DNA from: Helcococcus massiliensis
GTDB lineage: Bacteria > Bacillota > Clostridia > Tissierellales > Peptoniphilaceae
Direction of reading: 5' to 3'
DNA length: 64,000 bases
Assembly (NCBI RefSeq): GCF_900258485.1
Contig: NZ_OGVE01000002.1
Coordinates: 62,001 to 126,000 of the forward strand
This document shows, one piece after another, positions 52,948 to 62,319 of this stretch (its first letter is position 1; the number at the start of each line of letters is the position of its first letter). The translations under genes were made by a program, and so were the position numbers. The notes beneath the pieces are model-generated. The model was not told the origin of the DNA. It was given only the letters and a program-made list of their open reading frames with translations, and made no database searches.

Positions 52948-53574
52948 TTATTCTTCTTCATTATCCACTAATCTAGATATATTATTCATCAACATTTCGA
53001 TAGCTATATGATTTTGACCACCATATGGAATGATGATATCTGAATATTTTTTATATGGTTCTACAAAAAGTTCATGCATGGGTTTTACAGTTTCTCTGTA
53101 TTGAGAAATTACGGATTCTAGGGTCCTACCTCTTTGGACAACATCCCTTTGAATTCTTCTAAGAATCCTTTCATCAGAATCGGTTTGCACATAAATTTTT
53201 ATATCCATGGCATCTCGAAGTTGTTTGTTTTCTAATATCAAGATTCCTTCTATAACTATAACCGGTTTTGGTTGTACGGTAACTACTTCATCAGACCTAT
53301 TGTGAACTGTATAGTCATACACTGGTCTTTTTATCGAATGACCATTTTTTAGCTTTTTAACATGCTTTATCATAAGTTCTGTATCAAAAGCATTTGGATG
53401 GTCATAGTTAAGTTCTGTTCTTTCTTCATAAGTAAGGTCGTCATGTGACTTATAATAATCATCATGAGCCAATACCACTATGTCGTTATCAAATTTCTTT
53501 TTTATTTCATTTACTATTGTAGTTTTACCTGAAGCTGTACCACCACAAACACCTATTATAAGTACTTTATCCAT
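52948..53574 (-). CDS. udk: Uridine kinase
   Basis: A 208-residue P-loop kinase that phosphorylates uridine and cytidine in pyrimidine salvage. It has GVCGGTASGKTT at the N-terminus, LAHDDYYKSHDDLT, the YDHPNAFDTELM substrate block and RRIQRDVVQRGRTLESVI. It lies nine bases after the pseudouridine synthase gene stop and ends with its own terminator. Confidence 0.97.
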   Translation of the reverse strand: MDKVLIIGVCGGTASGKTTIVNEIKKKFDNDIVVLAHDDYYKSHDDLTYEERTELNYDHPNAFDTELMIKHVKKLKNGHSIKRPVYDYTVHNRSDEVVTVQPKPVIVIEGILILENKQLRDAMDIKIYVQTDSDERILRRIQRDVVQRGRTLESVISQYRETVKPMHELFVEPYKKYSDIIIPYGGQNHIAIEMLMNNISRLVDNEEE

Positions 53575-53582
53575 AAAAACTC

Positions 53583-54284
53583 CTATGCCTCTTCTAAATT
53601 GATAACTTCCTCTTCTGTCAATTCTCTATATTGTCCCAAATCTAGATTTTCATCTAATATTAAAGAACCAATACTAATTCTTTTTAAGTATACTACATTT
53701 TTCCCTAAAGAAGATAGCATCCTTTTTACTTGATGGTACTTTCCTTCTTTAATATAAACATAAGCTTCATAGTCAGAAATGATTTCTAAGTTTGCAGGCA
53801 AGGTTAAATATTGTTCATTTTCCAAATATATACCTTGTCTAAATGAAGTTATATCAGCTTCTTCAAGCTTGTTATCTACTTTTGCATAATATTTCTTCAC
53901 TACATTTTTTTTAGGTGATAAAAGATCATGGGCAAGCCTGCCATCATTGGTAAGTAAAACTAAACCTTCCGTATCCTTATCTAATCTTCCAGCAGGGAAA
54001 ATATCCTTGTTGTGATATTTTTCATCAAGCAAGTCTATTACTGTATCTTCCCTATCTCTAGTTGCAGAAATCACTCCTTGAGGCTTATTCATCATAATAT
54101 AAGTATATTCTTTATATATAATTTCTTCATTATTAAATTTTACTATATCTTCATTTTCTTTTACTTGAAATGTAGGCTTTGTAATAACTTGATTATTTAT
54201 AAGCACATAGCCTTTTTTAATATAGTCTTTTACTTCTTTTCTTGATCCTATTCCCATATTGGATAGGTATTTGTCTATACGCAT
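53583..54284 (-). CDS. Pseudouridine synthase, RsuA/RluB/E/F family
   Basis: A 233-residue protein. An S4 domain (MRIDKYLSNMGIGSRKEVKD) precedes the catalytic domain, whose key Asp is in GRLDKDTEGLVLLTNDG. This family modifies 16S or 23S rRNA. Size and the S4 start best fit RsuA (16S position 516 type), but the target is not certain. It follows ribU by one base. Confidence 0.9.
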   Translation of the reverse strand: MRIDKYLSNMGIGSRKEVKDYIKKGYVLINNQVITKPTFQVKENEDIVKFNNEEIIYKEYTYIMMNKPQGVISATRDREDTVIDLLDEKYHNKDIFPAGRLDKDTEGLVLLTNDGRLAHDLLSPKKNVVKKYYAKVDNKLEEADITSFRQGIYLENEQYLTLPANLEIISDYEAYVYIKEGKYHQVKRMLSSLGKNVVYLKRISIGSLILDENLDLGQYRELTEEEVINLEEA

Positions 54285-54285
54285 A

Positions 54286-54894
54286 TTAGTATTTTTTCAT
54301 CAGTCTTGAAACTTTCTTATAGGTTAAGAATGTTACAAGAGCATTTAAAAATCCTTTCACTAAGTTGAACGGTATTATAGATATTACCAACATGTCCTTG
54401 AAGTTTTTCACACTTTCTAAAGGTACAAATTGAGCAAATTCATCTAAGCTCTTGCCCATTATCTTTCCATACATTGGAAATATGATGAAATAATTTGATA
54501 AGCTAGCAATTACTGTCATAACTAAAATACCAAGACCAAGGCCTAATAAAGCACCTTTCATGGTCTTTTTTCTATTATACACAAGTGATGAAACTAAAAC
54601 AAAGCTAATCCCTATGATGGTATTTGATAATTCTCCAACATAGGCTGTTGTTGTCCCATTTAGCATTAGGTTTATAAGGTTTTTCAATATTACTGTCAAA
54701 ACACCTGAAACCGGACCTAATATAAAGCCTGACATAAGTGTACCTATGTCCGCAAAGTCAACAGTCATAAATGACGGTGCAAAAGGTAAAGGGAATTTAA
54801 ACAGCATTAAAACTCCCGATATAGCTGCAAATATAGCCATCTTAGCCATATTATCTATTGACAACAAATTACTTCTACTAATGTTTCTTTCCAT
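54286..54894 (-). CDS. ribU: Riboflavin ECF transporter S component
   Basis: A 202-residue membrane protein with six hydrophobic helices and the S-component pattern GVLMLFKFPLPFAPSFMTVDFADIG and GPVSGVLTVILKNLINL. RibU binds riboflavin and uses the shared EcfAAT module, encoded at 30947-33400. The start is the ATG at 54892-54894 with GGAGGA four bases upstream. A frame extending to 54984 would cross the riboswitch terminator and is rejected. Confidence 0.93.
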   Translation of the reverse strand: MERNISRSNLLSIDNMAKMAIFAAISGVLMLFKFPLPFAPSFMTVDFADIGTLMSGFILGPVSGVLTVILKNLINLMLNGTTTAYVGELSNTIIGISFVLVSSLVYNRKKTMKGALLGLGLGILVMTVIASLSNYFIIFPMYGKIMGKSLDEFAQFVPLESVKNFKDMLVISIIPFNLVKGFLNALVTFLTYKKVSRLMKKY

Positions 54895-54923
54895 TTCTTC
54901 CTCCCAAATATCTTTTTTTGGGC

Positions 54924-54956
54924 TTTTAAAAAATAAAAGCCCCGATACTTCGGGGC
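54924..54956 (-). terminator. Expression-platform terminator of the FMN riboswitch
   Basis: GCCCCGA/TCGGGGC (54950-54956 with 54939-54945) forms a GC-rich hairpin around four bases and is followed by TTTTATTTTTT. Downstream, CCCAAA/TTTGGG forms another small hairpin that takes in the first bases of the ribU ribosome site. Confidence 0.9.
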
Positions 54957-54994
54957 ATGTTTGAAAATCATTATTGTACGTCAAAAACGTTTAA

Positions 54995-55104
54995 CAATAC
55001 CTTCTCTCATCCAGACTCTACTGTCGGTATTGGAATTTCACCAATTCAGCTTGCGCTCGCGGACTTTACCGCCGGTCGGGAATTACACCCTGCCCTGAAG
55101 ATAC
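54995..55104 (-). ncRNA. FMN riboswitch (RFN element)
   Basis: The minus strand shows the classic blocks in order: ATCTTCAGGGCAGGGTG, AATTCCCGACCGGCGGTA, AGTCCGCGAGC, TTGGTGAAATTCCAATACC, GACAGTAGAGTCTGGATG and AGAGAAGG. It sits between a consensus promoter and a terminator upstream of ribU, so FMN should switch off riboflavin uptake. Confidence 0.98.
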
Positions 55105-55108
55105 TTTA

Positions 55109-55137
55109 ATGGTATCACTATTGGAGGACTATGTCAA
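55109..55137 (-). promoter_or_regulatory. Promoter of ribU
   Basis: TTGACA (55132-55137) is 17 bases before TACCAT (55109-55114), immediately upstream of the FMN riboswitch. Confidence 0.8.
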
Positions 55138-55177
55138 AAAAGTATCGTTATCTATATAGCTATTAGATAAATTATTG

Positions 55178-55186
55178 TGTTATAAT
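55178..55186 (+). promoter_or_regulatory. Extended -10 promoter of murJ
   Basis: TGTTATAAT (55178-55186) has a perfect -10 with upstream TG. It is very close to the AGAGGTG ribosome site, so the leader would be short. No clear -35 is seen. Confidence 0.5.
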
Positions 55187-55204
55187 TTAATTCGAGAGGT
55201 GATT

Positions 55205-56722
55205 ATGGGAAAAACAGCTTTTACATTAATGATTATAACTTTAATTTCTAAGGTAACGGGCCTAGTGAGGGAGCAATTTTTCGCTTACTTTTTAGGGACT
55301 GGTCAAATTATCGACGTCTACAATACAGCTACCTCTATCCCCTATACAGTATTTTCTTTTGTTATTTCGGGGGTAGTCGCAACCTTTATTCCTATATATT
55401 CAAAAATAAAAAAAGAAAAGGGAAAGGTTCATGCTGATGAATTTACTTCTAATTTAGTAAATATTTTGATTTTTATTTCAACGATAACTATTTTATTAGT
55501 ATTTTTATTTGCCCCTACATTAGTTAGCTTATTTGCTCCAGGCTATACAGGGGCTAAGAGAGAATTGAGTATACAATTTACAAGAATCATATCCTTGTCT
55601 ATATATGTATCTGCTCTATCATCAGTTTTAATAGGTTACTTGCAATTAAACAACAGATTTATTGCAGCTGAAACTCCAGGAATAATAATGAACTTTTTAA
55701 ATGTTTTCTTCTTGGTTTTAGCAGTACAATTAGGAAATATTTATATATTAGCTATAGGTTATGTAATTTCTGAATTACTGAAATACTCATTCTTCCCAAA
55801 AACATTGAGGACAGAAGGCTATACCCATAAATGGATAGTAGACTTTAAAGATCCCAACATCAAAACAATGATAACAAATTCAATCCCTGTAATCTTATCA
55901 ATTGCAGCTGTTGATATTTCAACAATATCTGACCAGGCATTTGCTTCAACTATTGTAAACGGCGGTGTTTCTATAATGAGATATGCAGCTTTAATCTTGC
56001 AATTAGTTTCAGGAGTAGTGGTTGTATCTATTTCGACTTCTACATATCCAAGCTTGTCAGTATACGCAAGTGATAATGATGAAAAAAGATTTGAAGATAC
56101 TTTGTTAAGGTCAAATATATTATCATTCATATTGATAGTTCCAGCCATGGTTGGGATAATGATATTGTCAGAACCTTTTGTAAGACTACTTTTCCAAAGG
56201 GGAAATTTTGATGCAAAGTCAACTATGTTGACAGCAGAAACGTTAATCTTTTATATGCCAACCATTATCGGACAATCTGTTAGTTTCTTATTTAAGAAGG
56301 CTTTTTACGCTAAGTCAAACACAAGAACTCCGATTATAGTTACTATAGTTGAAGTAGTGACAAATGTTAGCTTGAACTATATCCTTCATAAGATTATGGG
56401 ATTGTTCGGTTTAGCCTTAGCTACATCAATTTCTGCTCTACTCGGCGGAATAATGTCTGTAATTTTATATAAAAAAGAATATAAGACTATACACATAAAA
56501 GTTTTAATGATTAATTTCTTAAAAATCTTGTTTGCTAGTTTAATAATGGGATTTGTAACATATAATATTTACCATGCACTTGTTGGAATCCACTACTTGC
56601 TAGCTTTAGCTGGATCTGTACTGGTATCTATCATGGTATATCTGGTAATTATCTTATTTATGAAGATACCTCAAGTTATGCACTTGTTAAATAGTTCTTA
56701 TCATAGGTTTAGAAGAAGGTAG
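55205..56722 (+). CDS. murJ: Lipid II flippase (MurJ/MviN family)
   Basis: A polytopic protein of 505 residues with about 14 helices, starting MGKTAFTLMIITLISKVTGLVREQ, the conserved MurJ N-terminal block. Further blocks are FIPIYSKIKKEKG, SVLIGYLQLNNRF and ARSNTRTP-like FYAKSNTRTPIIV in the second half. It moves lipid II across the membrane for peptidoglycan synthesis. I used the ATG at 55205 after AGAGGTG; the longer frame from 55175 has no ribosome site. Confidence 0.92.
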   Translation: MGKTAFTLMIITLISKVTGLVREQFFAYFLGTGQIIDVYNTATSIPYTVFSFVISGVVATFIPIYSKIKKEKGKVHADEFTSNLVNILIFISTITILLVFLFAPTLVSLFAPGYTGAKRELSIQFTRIISLSIYVSALSSVLIGYLQLNNRFIAAETPGIIMNFLNVFFLVLAVQLGNIYILAIGYVISELLKYSFFPKTLRTEGYTHKWIVDFKDPNIKTMITNSIPVILSIAAVDISTISDQAFASTIVNGGVSIMRYAALILQLVSGVVVVSISTSTYPSLSVYASDNDEKRFEDTLLRSNILSFILIVPAMVGIMILSEPFVRLLFQRGNFDAKSTMLTAETLIFYMPTIIGQSVSFLFKKAFYAKSNTRTPIIVTIVEVVTNVSLNYILHKIMGLFGLALATSISALLGGIMSVILYKKEYKTIHIKVLMINFLKILFASLIMGFVTYNIYHALVGIHYLLALAGSVLVSIMVYLVIILFMKIPQVMHLLNSSYHRFRRR

Positions 56723-56723
56723 A

Positions 56724-56769
56724 AAAAAAAACATCAATAAGAGCTTAGACTCTTGATTGATGTTTTTTA
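56724..56769. terminator. Bidirectional terminator between murJ and hprK
   Basis: ACATCAAT (56731-56738) and ATTGATGT (56756-56763) pair, with an inner AGAG/CTCT helix. They are flanked by A and T runs on both sides, serving the convergent genes. Confidence 0.9.
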
Positions 56770-56771
56770 TT

Positions 56772-57734
56772 TTATAAGTTATCATACATTTCTATATAAT
56801 CCATATCCTTCATGTCAGGATTCATATCATTAAATAGTCTTGTTGTTAGGTATTTTGCTGAATTGTAACCAAGATTCTTTTGTCTTAGGTTTCTTACTGC
56901 AACTTCAATGATCATGGCTACATTTCTACCAGGTTTTACAGGTACTGTCAATATCGGAACTTCATTTCCTAGTATATTTTCATAGGCATCTTCTAATCCA
57001 AGTCTGTCATATTCAACATTTTCTTTCCAATTTTCCAGATGAATGATTAGGTCTATATTTGTTTCTGTTTTTACAGAACCAACTCCATACAACCTACGTA
57101 TATCTAAGATACCAATACCCCTTATCTCCATAAAGTGTCTGATATTTTCTGGACTTGTACCAACTAGTTGATTATCAACTCTTCTTATTTCTACAACATC
57201 ATCAGATACTAGTCTATGTCCCTTTGTAATAAGGTCTAGGGCTGTTTCAGATTTACCAACTGAAGATTCCCCTCTTATGAGCACACCTGCACCATATACT
57301 TCCATCAAACCTGCATGGATAGAAATCTCTTGGGCTAAATGTTTTTCTAGATACATGTTTAGTTTACTTGCAAGTCTTGTTGTTTCTAATTCAGATATTA
57401 ATACTGTTTTATTATAATAATTTGCTAGGTCTAGGATATCTCTAGTCACTTCCCTGTCATAAGAGAACATTAAGCATGGTATATCCGCAGTAAAAAGCCC
57501 TCTAAACCTTTCATATCTAAGCTCAGGACTCATCCCCATGTAATATCTATATTCTACATTACCAATAATCTGGATTCTCTTATAGGGAAAACCTTCCATA
57601 TATCCAGACAATTGAAGGCCTGGTCTATTTATGTTTTTATCACTTATTTCAATCTCTTCATAGTCTCTAGATTTTTCAATAATCTTCAAACCTAGCTCTT
57701 CAACTAGTTGAGATAATTTTACACTTTTAGCCAT
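56772..57734 (-). CDS. hprK: HPr kinase/phosphorylase
   Basis: Bifunctional enzyme that phosphorylates HPr on Ser46 and controls carbon catabolite repression. It has an N-terminal HprK domain, P-loop GESSVGKSETAL, LVSDDVVEI and the signature EIRGIGILDIRRLYG. It has 320 residues from the ATG at 57732-57734 (GGAGA five bases upstream); the in-frame TTG at 57744-57746 is less likely. The start region precedes the end of uvrC by a few bases, so the two genes overlap. Confidence 0.96.
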   Translation of the reverse strand: MAKSVKLSQLVEELGLKIIEKSRDYEEIEISDKNINRPGLQLSGYMEGFPYKRIQIIGNVEYRYYMGMSPELRYERFRGLFTADIPCLMFSYDREVTRDILDLANYYNKTVLISELETTRLASKLNMYLEKHLAQEISIHAGLMEVYGAGVLIRGESSVGKSETALDLITKGHRLVSDDVVEIRRVDNQLVGTSPENIRHFMEIRGIGILDIRRLYGVGSVKTETNIDLIIHLENWKENVEYDRLGLEDAYENILGNEVPILTVPVKPGRNVAMIIEVAVRNLRQKNLGYNSAKYLTTRLFNDMNPDMKDMDYIEMYDNL

Positions 57735-59559
57735 TATTCTCTCCAAAATATTTTATAATATTGTCTGCTACTTGTTCATTTATATTTTCTACTTGTAAAA
57801 GTTCTTCCTTACTTGCTTTTTTTATATTTGCAACAGAAGCAAACTTTTTAAGTAAGGCTTGGATTCTTTTTGGACCTAAGCCAGGTATTTTCGTTAATTC
57901 AGATTCAAATAGATTTTTCTTCCTTAAGGTATTGTGGTAGCCTAGGGCAAACCTATGGACCTCTTCTTGTATATCATAGAGAAATCTATAAATTGCAGTT
58001 TCTCCTGCAAGTTCATATTCTTTATTGTTGAATACAATAGCCCTGGTCTTGTGTTTGTCATCCTTGGCTAGTCCAATGACAGGAATGTCTATATTGAAGT
58101 CTTTAAAAGTTTTTAAGGCTATATTTACCTGGCCCTTTCCCCCGTCCATGATAATTAAGTCTGGTTTTTTACCAAAGGAAGTAGAGGCATCATCTTTTTC
58201 AAGCCTTTTAAGCCTCCTACTTAAAACTTCTCTCATAGAAGCATAGTCATCAGGACCCTCAACTGTTTTTATCTTAAACTTCCTATAGTCTTTCTTACTC
58301 TTTTTCCCCTCTTCGTATACAACCATAGATCCAACAGAATCAACTCCAGATATATTTGATATATCGTAGGCCTCTATTCTGTCTATTGGATGAATGTCGA
58401 GAAAATCTTCAAGCTTCTTCAATCCTAGGTTTTTATTTCTTTCCCTTACTTCTAGTTTCTTCATGTATTCATACATCATTTTTTCAGCATTTTCACTCGC
58501 AAGGTCTAGGTAGGCTTTCTTCTTTCCTCTTTGAGGTTTTTTGAGTTCTACTTTTCTTCCTTTTTTTTCAGAAAGAATCTTTTCTATAGCTTCTTTTTCT
58601 CTAGGTAATTCTAGCATAAGTATTTCATTTGGAATATAAGTCATATCAAAATAAAATTGCTTCATAAAAGAAGACATTATATCTTGGTCCTCTTCTTTAA
58701 ATTCATTTTCAATAATAAAATGTTCCCTATCTACTATTTTACCGGACCTCATGAAAAACACTTGTATGGTTACATAAGACTTGGCCTTGGCCATGGACAC
58801 GATATCTAAGTCATCTGCGCTAACAGTACTTACTTTTTGCCTTTCCATGACCGAGTCAACTGATTCAATATAATTTTTGTATTCTAAGGCTCTTTCAAAT
58901 TCTAAGTTTTTAGAATAGTCATACATTCTTTCTTCCAATATGTCTGTCAAAATTGAAGGATTCCCCTTTAGAAAAGTCCTTACTTTTTCAATATTTTTCA
59001 TATATTGGTCCCTGTCATTGAAGTCATGGTCAGGGTCATTATATTTGTAAAGGAATTGTTTTAAAGGTGGTCTTTTATTTTTTCCATATGACTGAAGATT
59101 TTTATCTAATCTTAGCCTAAAAATATTTTGTAAGAGTCTTATTACATCATTTACTGCATAGGCATTTGGATAGGGTCCAAAATATTCATTGCCATCTTTT
59201 TTTACCTGTCTTACCTTTTCTATCCTTGGAAATTCTTCATTTGTCAGCATGATGTAAGGGTATTGCTTGTCATCCCTAAGCAAGATATTGTAGTGGGGCC
59301 TGTGCTCTTTTATAAAGTTTGATTCAAGCACAAGAGCCTCTGCCTCGTTGTCTACAATGATATATTCGAAGTGGTCAATCTTTTCAACCATCTTTATAAC
59401 TTTTCTAGACTTACCACTATCACTATTAAAGTATGACCTTACTCTATTCTTTAAGTTTTTTGCTTTTCCTACATATATGATATTTCCATCCTTGTCCTTC
59501 ATCAGGTAGACACCTGGTGAATCAGGCAGTCTGGAAAGTTCATATTTTAGATCTTTCAT
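57727..59559 (-). CDS. uvrC: Excinuclease ABC subunit C
   Basis: A 610-residue nucleotide excision repair nuclease. It has a GIY-YIG domain (GVYLMKDKDGNIIYVGKAKNL) for the 3' incision, the UVR motif around 200-235, the RNase H-like domain with EAYDISNISG and LIIMDGGKGQVN for the 5' incision, and C-terminal HhH motifs (IPGLGPKRIQALLKKF). Complete length. Confidence 0.97.
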   Translation of the reverse strand: MKDLKYELSRLPDSPGVYLMKDKDGNIIYVGKAKNLKNRVRSYFNSDSGKSRKVIKMVEKIDHFEYIIVDNEAEALVLESNFIKEHRPHYNILLRDDKQYPYIMLTNEEFPRIEKVRQVKKDGNEYFGPYPNAYAVNDVIRLLQNIFRLRLDKNLQSYGKNKRPPLKQFLYKYNDPDHDFNDRDQYMKNIEKVRTFLKGNPSILTDILEERMYDYSKNLEFERALEYKNYIESVDSVMERQKVSTVSADDLDIVSMAKAKSYVTIQVFFMRSGKIVDREHFIIENEFKEEDQDIMSSFMKQFYFDMTYIPNEILMLELPREKEAIEKILSEKKGRKVELKKPQRGKKKAYLDLASENAEKMMYEYMKKLEVRERNKNLGLKKLEDFLDIHPIDRIEAYDISNISGVDSVGSMVVYEEGKKSKKDYRKFKIKTVEGPDDYASMREVLSRRLKRLEKDDASTSFGKKPDLIIMDGGKGQVNIALKTFKDFNIDIPVIGLAKDDKHKTRAIVFNNKEYELAGETAIYRFLYDIQEEVHRFALGYHNTLRKKNLFESELTKIPGLGPKRIQALLKKFASVANIKKASKEELLQVENINEQVADNIIKYFGENNG

Positions 59560-59563
59560 TTAT

Positions 59564-61321
59564 TTAAATTTCCTTGCTTATCTTTTCAAGATATTTTACT
59601 TCATCAGCATTTAGTTCATCTTTTAAGCCTTCAAAGGATTTTCTATTGTAGTCGTTTAACCAATCTATTTCCCATTGGTCTAACATTTCTTTTACAATTG
59701 GTCTTGTATCTAGTGGTAGGTATAATAGACTTTCTAATTCTAGAAAGTCTTTTTCTTCTGCTTTCTTAACAAACACAATGTTTTCTAGTCTAATACCATG
59801 TGAACCTGCCACATACATACCTGGTTCTATTGAAAATACCATACCTTCTTGTAAGGCATAACCTTGGTCTCTTCTTGAAATTGACATTGGTCCCTCATGG
59901 ACACCAAGTATAAATCCAACCCCATGTCCTGTACCATGGTTGAAGTCTTTACCTACTCTATATAAAGGATATCTAACTATAGCATCAACATAGGCTCCTG
60001 TATTTCCTTTTTTGAATTTTGCTGTCATACCAGCTATATGAGCCTTCATAGTAAGGGTATAGTCAATTTTCTCTTCTTCTGTCAATTCACCCAAGGCTAC
60101 AGTCCTTGTGATATCAGTTGTACCATCTAGGTATTGTCCACCTGAGTCAACTAGGTATAAACCTTTAGTTTGCAAGGTTGCTGGCACTACCTTATTTGGA
60201 TCATAGTGTGGCATAGCTGCATTTGGACCATAGGCAGAAATAGTTTCAAAGGACACTTCTAAAAATCCATCTTGTTCTTTTCTATAGTCTAATAATTTAT
60301 TTGAAGCAAATACTTCATCTATATTTCCAGATTTAACCCCTGCTTCTAGCCAGTTAAAGAATTTAGTCAAGGCTATAGCATCCTTATGGAAGGCGTTTTT
60401 TTCATGTTCAATCTCTGTATCTGTTTTTATCATTTTCATAAGGGTTGTAAGGTTTGTTCCCTTATTTATCCTTACATTTTTATTTAATTTTTCATAAACA
60501 TCAACATTAGTTCTTGATGGATCTAAAAATACAGTTTTGGTTCCAGGTATCTTATTCATAAAGTCAAATATAAAATCGTAGTCATATACTTCTACTTGGT
60601 TTACCCTTAGATATTCTTTAACTTTATAGTCAAGTTTTTCTTCCTTGATGAATAAGTAACTTTGGTTTTGACTTACAACTGCATAGGCAAAGAAAACTGG
60701 TGTTGCATATATGTCTGAAGCTCTTAGATTGAATAAATAAGCTATGTCTTCTAAGGCTCCAATGAAGGTATAGTCTATTTCTTTTTCCTTCATGGTAGCT
60801 CTTAATTCTTCAACCTTATCTTGGTAAGACTTACCTGTATATTTGTCATCCAATATCCAAAGTTTAGACTGGTCTAAGGCTGGTCTATCTGTCCAAATAT
60901 CAGAAATTAAGTCTGAGTTTGTTACTAATAATCTAGATCCAATTTCTTTGTTAATATGATTATAAAGTTCTAGTGATAATACCCTACCATCAACTCCAAC
61001 CTTACCAAATTCTGAAACTTCTTCCTTCAAAAATTCAATGTAATTTATATCTTCACCCATTCTATATAATTTAAAAGGAGAATTCTTTAATTCATCTTCA
61101 GCCTGGATAAAGTATCTTCCGTCTGTCCAAAGTCCAGCATTATCCATTGTTATAACTGCTGTACCAGCTGAACCTGTAAAGCCAGATATATATTGTCTAC
61201 TCTTATAAAAATCTGCTAAGTATTCAGATTGGTGTGGATCTGATGTAGGCACAATATAAGCTTCTATATTTTTTTCAGCCATTAAATCTCTTAGTTTTTC
61301 AACTCTTTCAAATATACTCAT
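59564..61321 (-). CDS. Xaa-Pro aminopeptidase (M24B)
   Basis: A 585-residue three-domain aminopeptidase P of the larger eukaryote-like type, with two creatinase N-terminal domains and a C-terminal pita-bread domain. Metal ligands are visible in YLDGTTDITRT (two Asp), GTGHGVGF (His), SIEPGMYV (Glu) and RLENIVFV (Glu). It removes N-terminal residues preceding proline. It sits between a Cof-HAD gene and uvrC in one transcription unit. Confidence 0.94.
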   Translation of the reverse strand: MSIFERVEKLRDLMAEKNIEAYIVPTSDPHQSEYLADFYKSRQYISGFTGSAGTAVITMDNAGLWTDGRYFIQAEDELKNSPFKLYRMGEDINYIEFLKEEVSEFGKVGVDGRVLSLELYNHINKEIGSRLLVTNSDLISDIWTDRPALDQSKLWILDDKYTGKSYQDKVEELRATMKEKEIDYTFIGALEDIAYLFNLRASDIYATPVFFAYAVVSQNQSYLFIKEEKLDYKVKEYLRVNQVEVYDYDFIFDFMNKIPGTKTVFLDPSRTNVDVYEKLNKNVRINKGTNLTTLMKMIKTDTEIEHEKNAFHKDAIALTKFFNWLEAGVKSGNIDEVFASNKLLDYRKEQDGFLEVSFETISAYGPNAAMPHYDPNKVVPATLQTKGLYLVDSGGQYLDGTTDITRTVALGELTEEEKIDYTLTMKAHIAGMTAKFKKGNTGAYVDAIVRYPLYRVGKDFNHGTGHGVGFILGVHEGPMSISRRDQGYALQEGMVFSIEPGMYVAGSHGIRLENIVFVKKAEEKDFLELESLLYLPLDTRPIVKEMLDQWEIDWLNDYNRKSFEGLKDELNADEVKYLEKISKEI

Positions 61322-61336
61322 AATTTTCTCCTTTTC

Positions 61337-62179
61337 TTATATTACTTGATATTTTTTAAGGGCCTTGTAAATCCCTTCATTATCATTTGTATCAGTGATG
61401 TCTGTTGCTAATTCTTTTATCTCCTTAGCAGCATTTCCCATTGCTATGCTGTACTTGGCAACTTCTAGCATATGGTAGTCATTCATACCATCTCCAAAGG
61501 CCATGGTGTGGTTAAAGTCTTTTTCTATAAATTCTAAGGCATTTCCCTTACTTACATCCGACCTAAATATTTCTAGTATAAAGTCTAAGGATGGCACAAC
61601 TGTAAAATCTTCCCCAAGCTCTGCTTGTAATTTTTTATAATTATCTGAAATATATTTTGGGTTTGCAGTATTTAAAACCTTGTCTATTGGCCAGTCTACA
61701 AAATCTTTCAAAGATCCAACATTTTTCAATCTGTAATCATCAGCCATAGCAAGTTCAAAATCAAAAACTTCCATAGGCTCGCCATTTGATAATGTTATAT
61801 GGGCTTCGTCTTGCTGAGCATATAAAATATCATCTTTATCAATAAAATACGGAATTAAATCATAGTTTTCCAAGACTTCAAAAATTCTTTTAGCTTGTTC
61901 TTTTGAAAGTTTAGCCTGGTACAAAACTTCATCTTTTTTAGGATCATAAATGATTCCACCATTACTTCCTATAATCAATCCACCATATTCTGCTAATTTT
62001 AATTCTTCTGCATATTGGTGAATGGATTTCAAGGGTCTACCAGTAGCTATTATAAGTTGTATACCTTTTTCTTGAGCCTGCATAAGGGCTTCTTTAGTCT
62101 TAGGCAAAATAACATGGTCAGTAGATAGCAAAGTGCCATCCATATCTAAGGCAATGTATTTAATATCTGGCTTATTCAT
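61337..62179 (-). CDS. Cof-type HAD-superfamily phosphatase
   Basis: A 280-residue HAD hydrolase with LDMDGTLLS (catalytic Asp), IATGRPLKS, a C2-type cap domain, a lysine before VP and FGDGMNDYHML. Such proteins dephosphorylate sugar phosphates or flavin/pyridoxal phosphates, and the substrate cannot be deduced. It is a paralogue of the next gene upstream. Confidence 0.92.
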   Translation of the reverse strand: MNKPDIKYIALDMDGTLLSTDHVILPKTKEALMQAQEKGIQLIIATGRPLKSIHQYAEELKLAEYGGLIIGSNGGIIYDPKKDEVLYQAKLSKEQAKRIFEVLENYDLIPYFIDKDDILYAQQDEAHITLSNGEPMEVFDFELAMADDYRLKNVGSLKDFVDWPIDKVLNTANPKYISDNYKKLQAELGEDFTVVPSLDFILEIFRSDVSKGNALEFIEKDFNHTMAFGDGMNDYHMLEVAKYSIAMGNAAKEIKELATDITDTNDNEGIYKALKKYQVI

Positions 62180-62214
62180 ATTCTCTCCTTTTTAATAAAT
62201 TTCTCTTAATATAT

Positions 62215-62242
62215 ATTATACTAGATAAAATAGCCTAGACAA
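62215..62242 (-). promoter_or_regulatory. Promoter of the Cof-pepP-uvrC-hprK unit
   Basis: TTGTCT (62237-62242) lies 16 bases before a perfect TATAAT (62215-62220) on the minus strand. Confidence 0.7.
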
Positions 62243-62265
62243 AAATATCTTGAAATTTTCTAAGT

Positions 62266-62308
62266 AAATATAAAAATACCCGACTTATCAAATAATGAAT
62301 AGTCGGAT
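62266..62308 (-). terminator. Terminator after the upstream Cof-HAD gene
   Basis: On the minus strand ATCCGACT (62301-62308) pairs with AGTCGGGT (62278-62285), one G-U included, and is followed by ATTTTTATATTT. Confidence 0.75.
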
Positions 62309-62319
62309 ATAGTCTCTTA

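Noticed and set aside
54895-54984. 30-residue N-terminal extension of RibU
   Set aside because: It would run through the FMN riboswitch terminator. The ATG at 54892-54894 has a proper ribosome site and starts the conserved protein.
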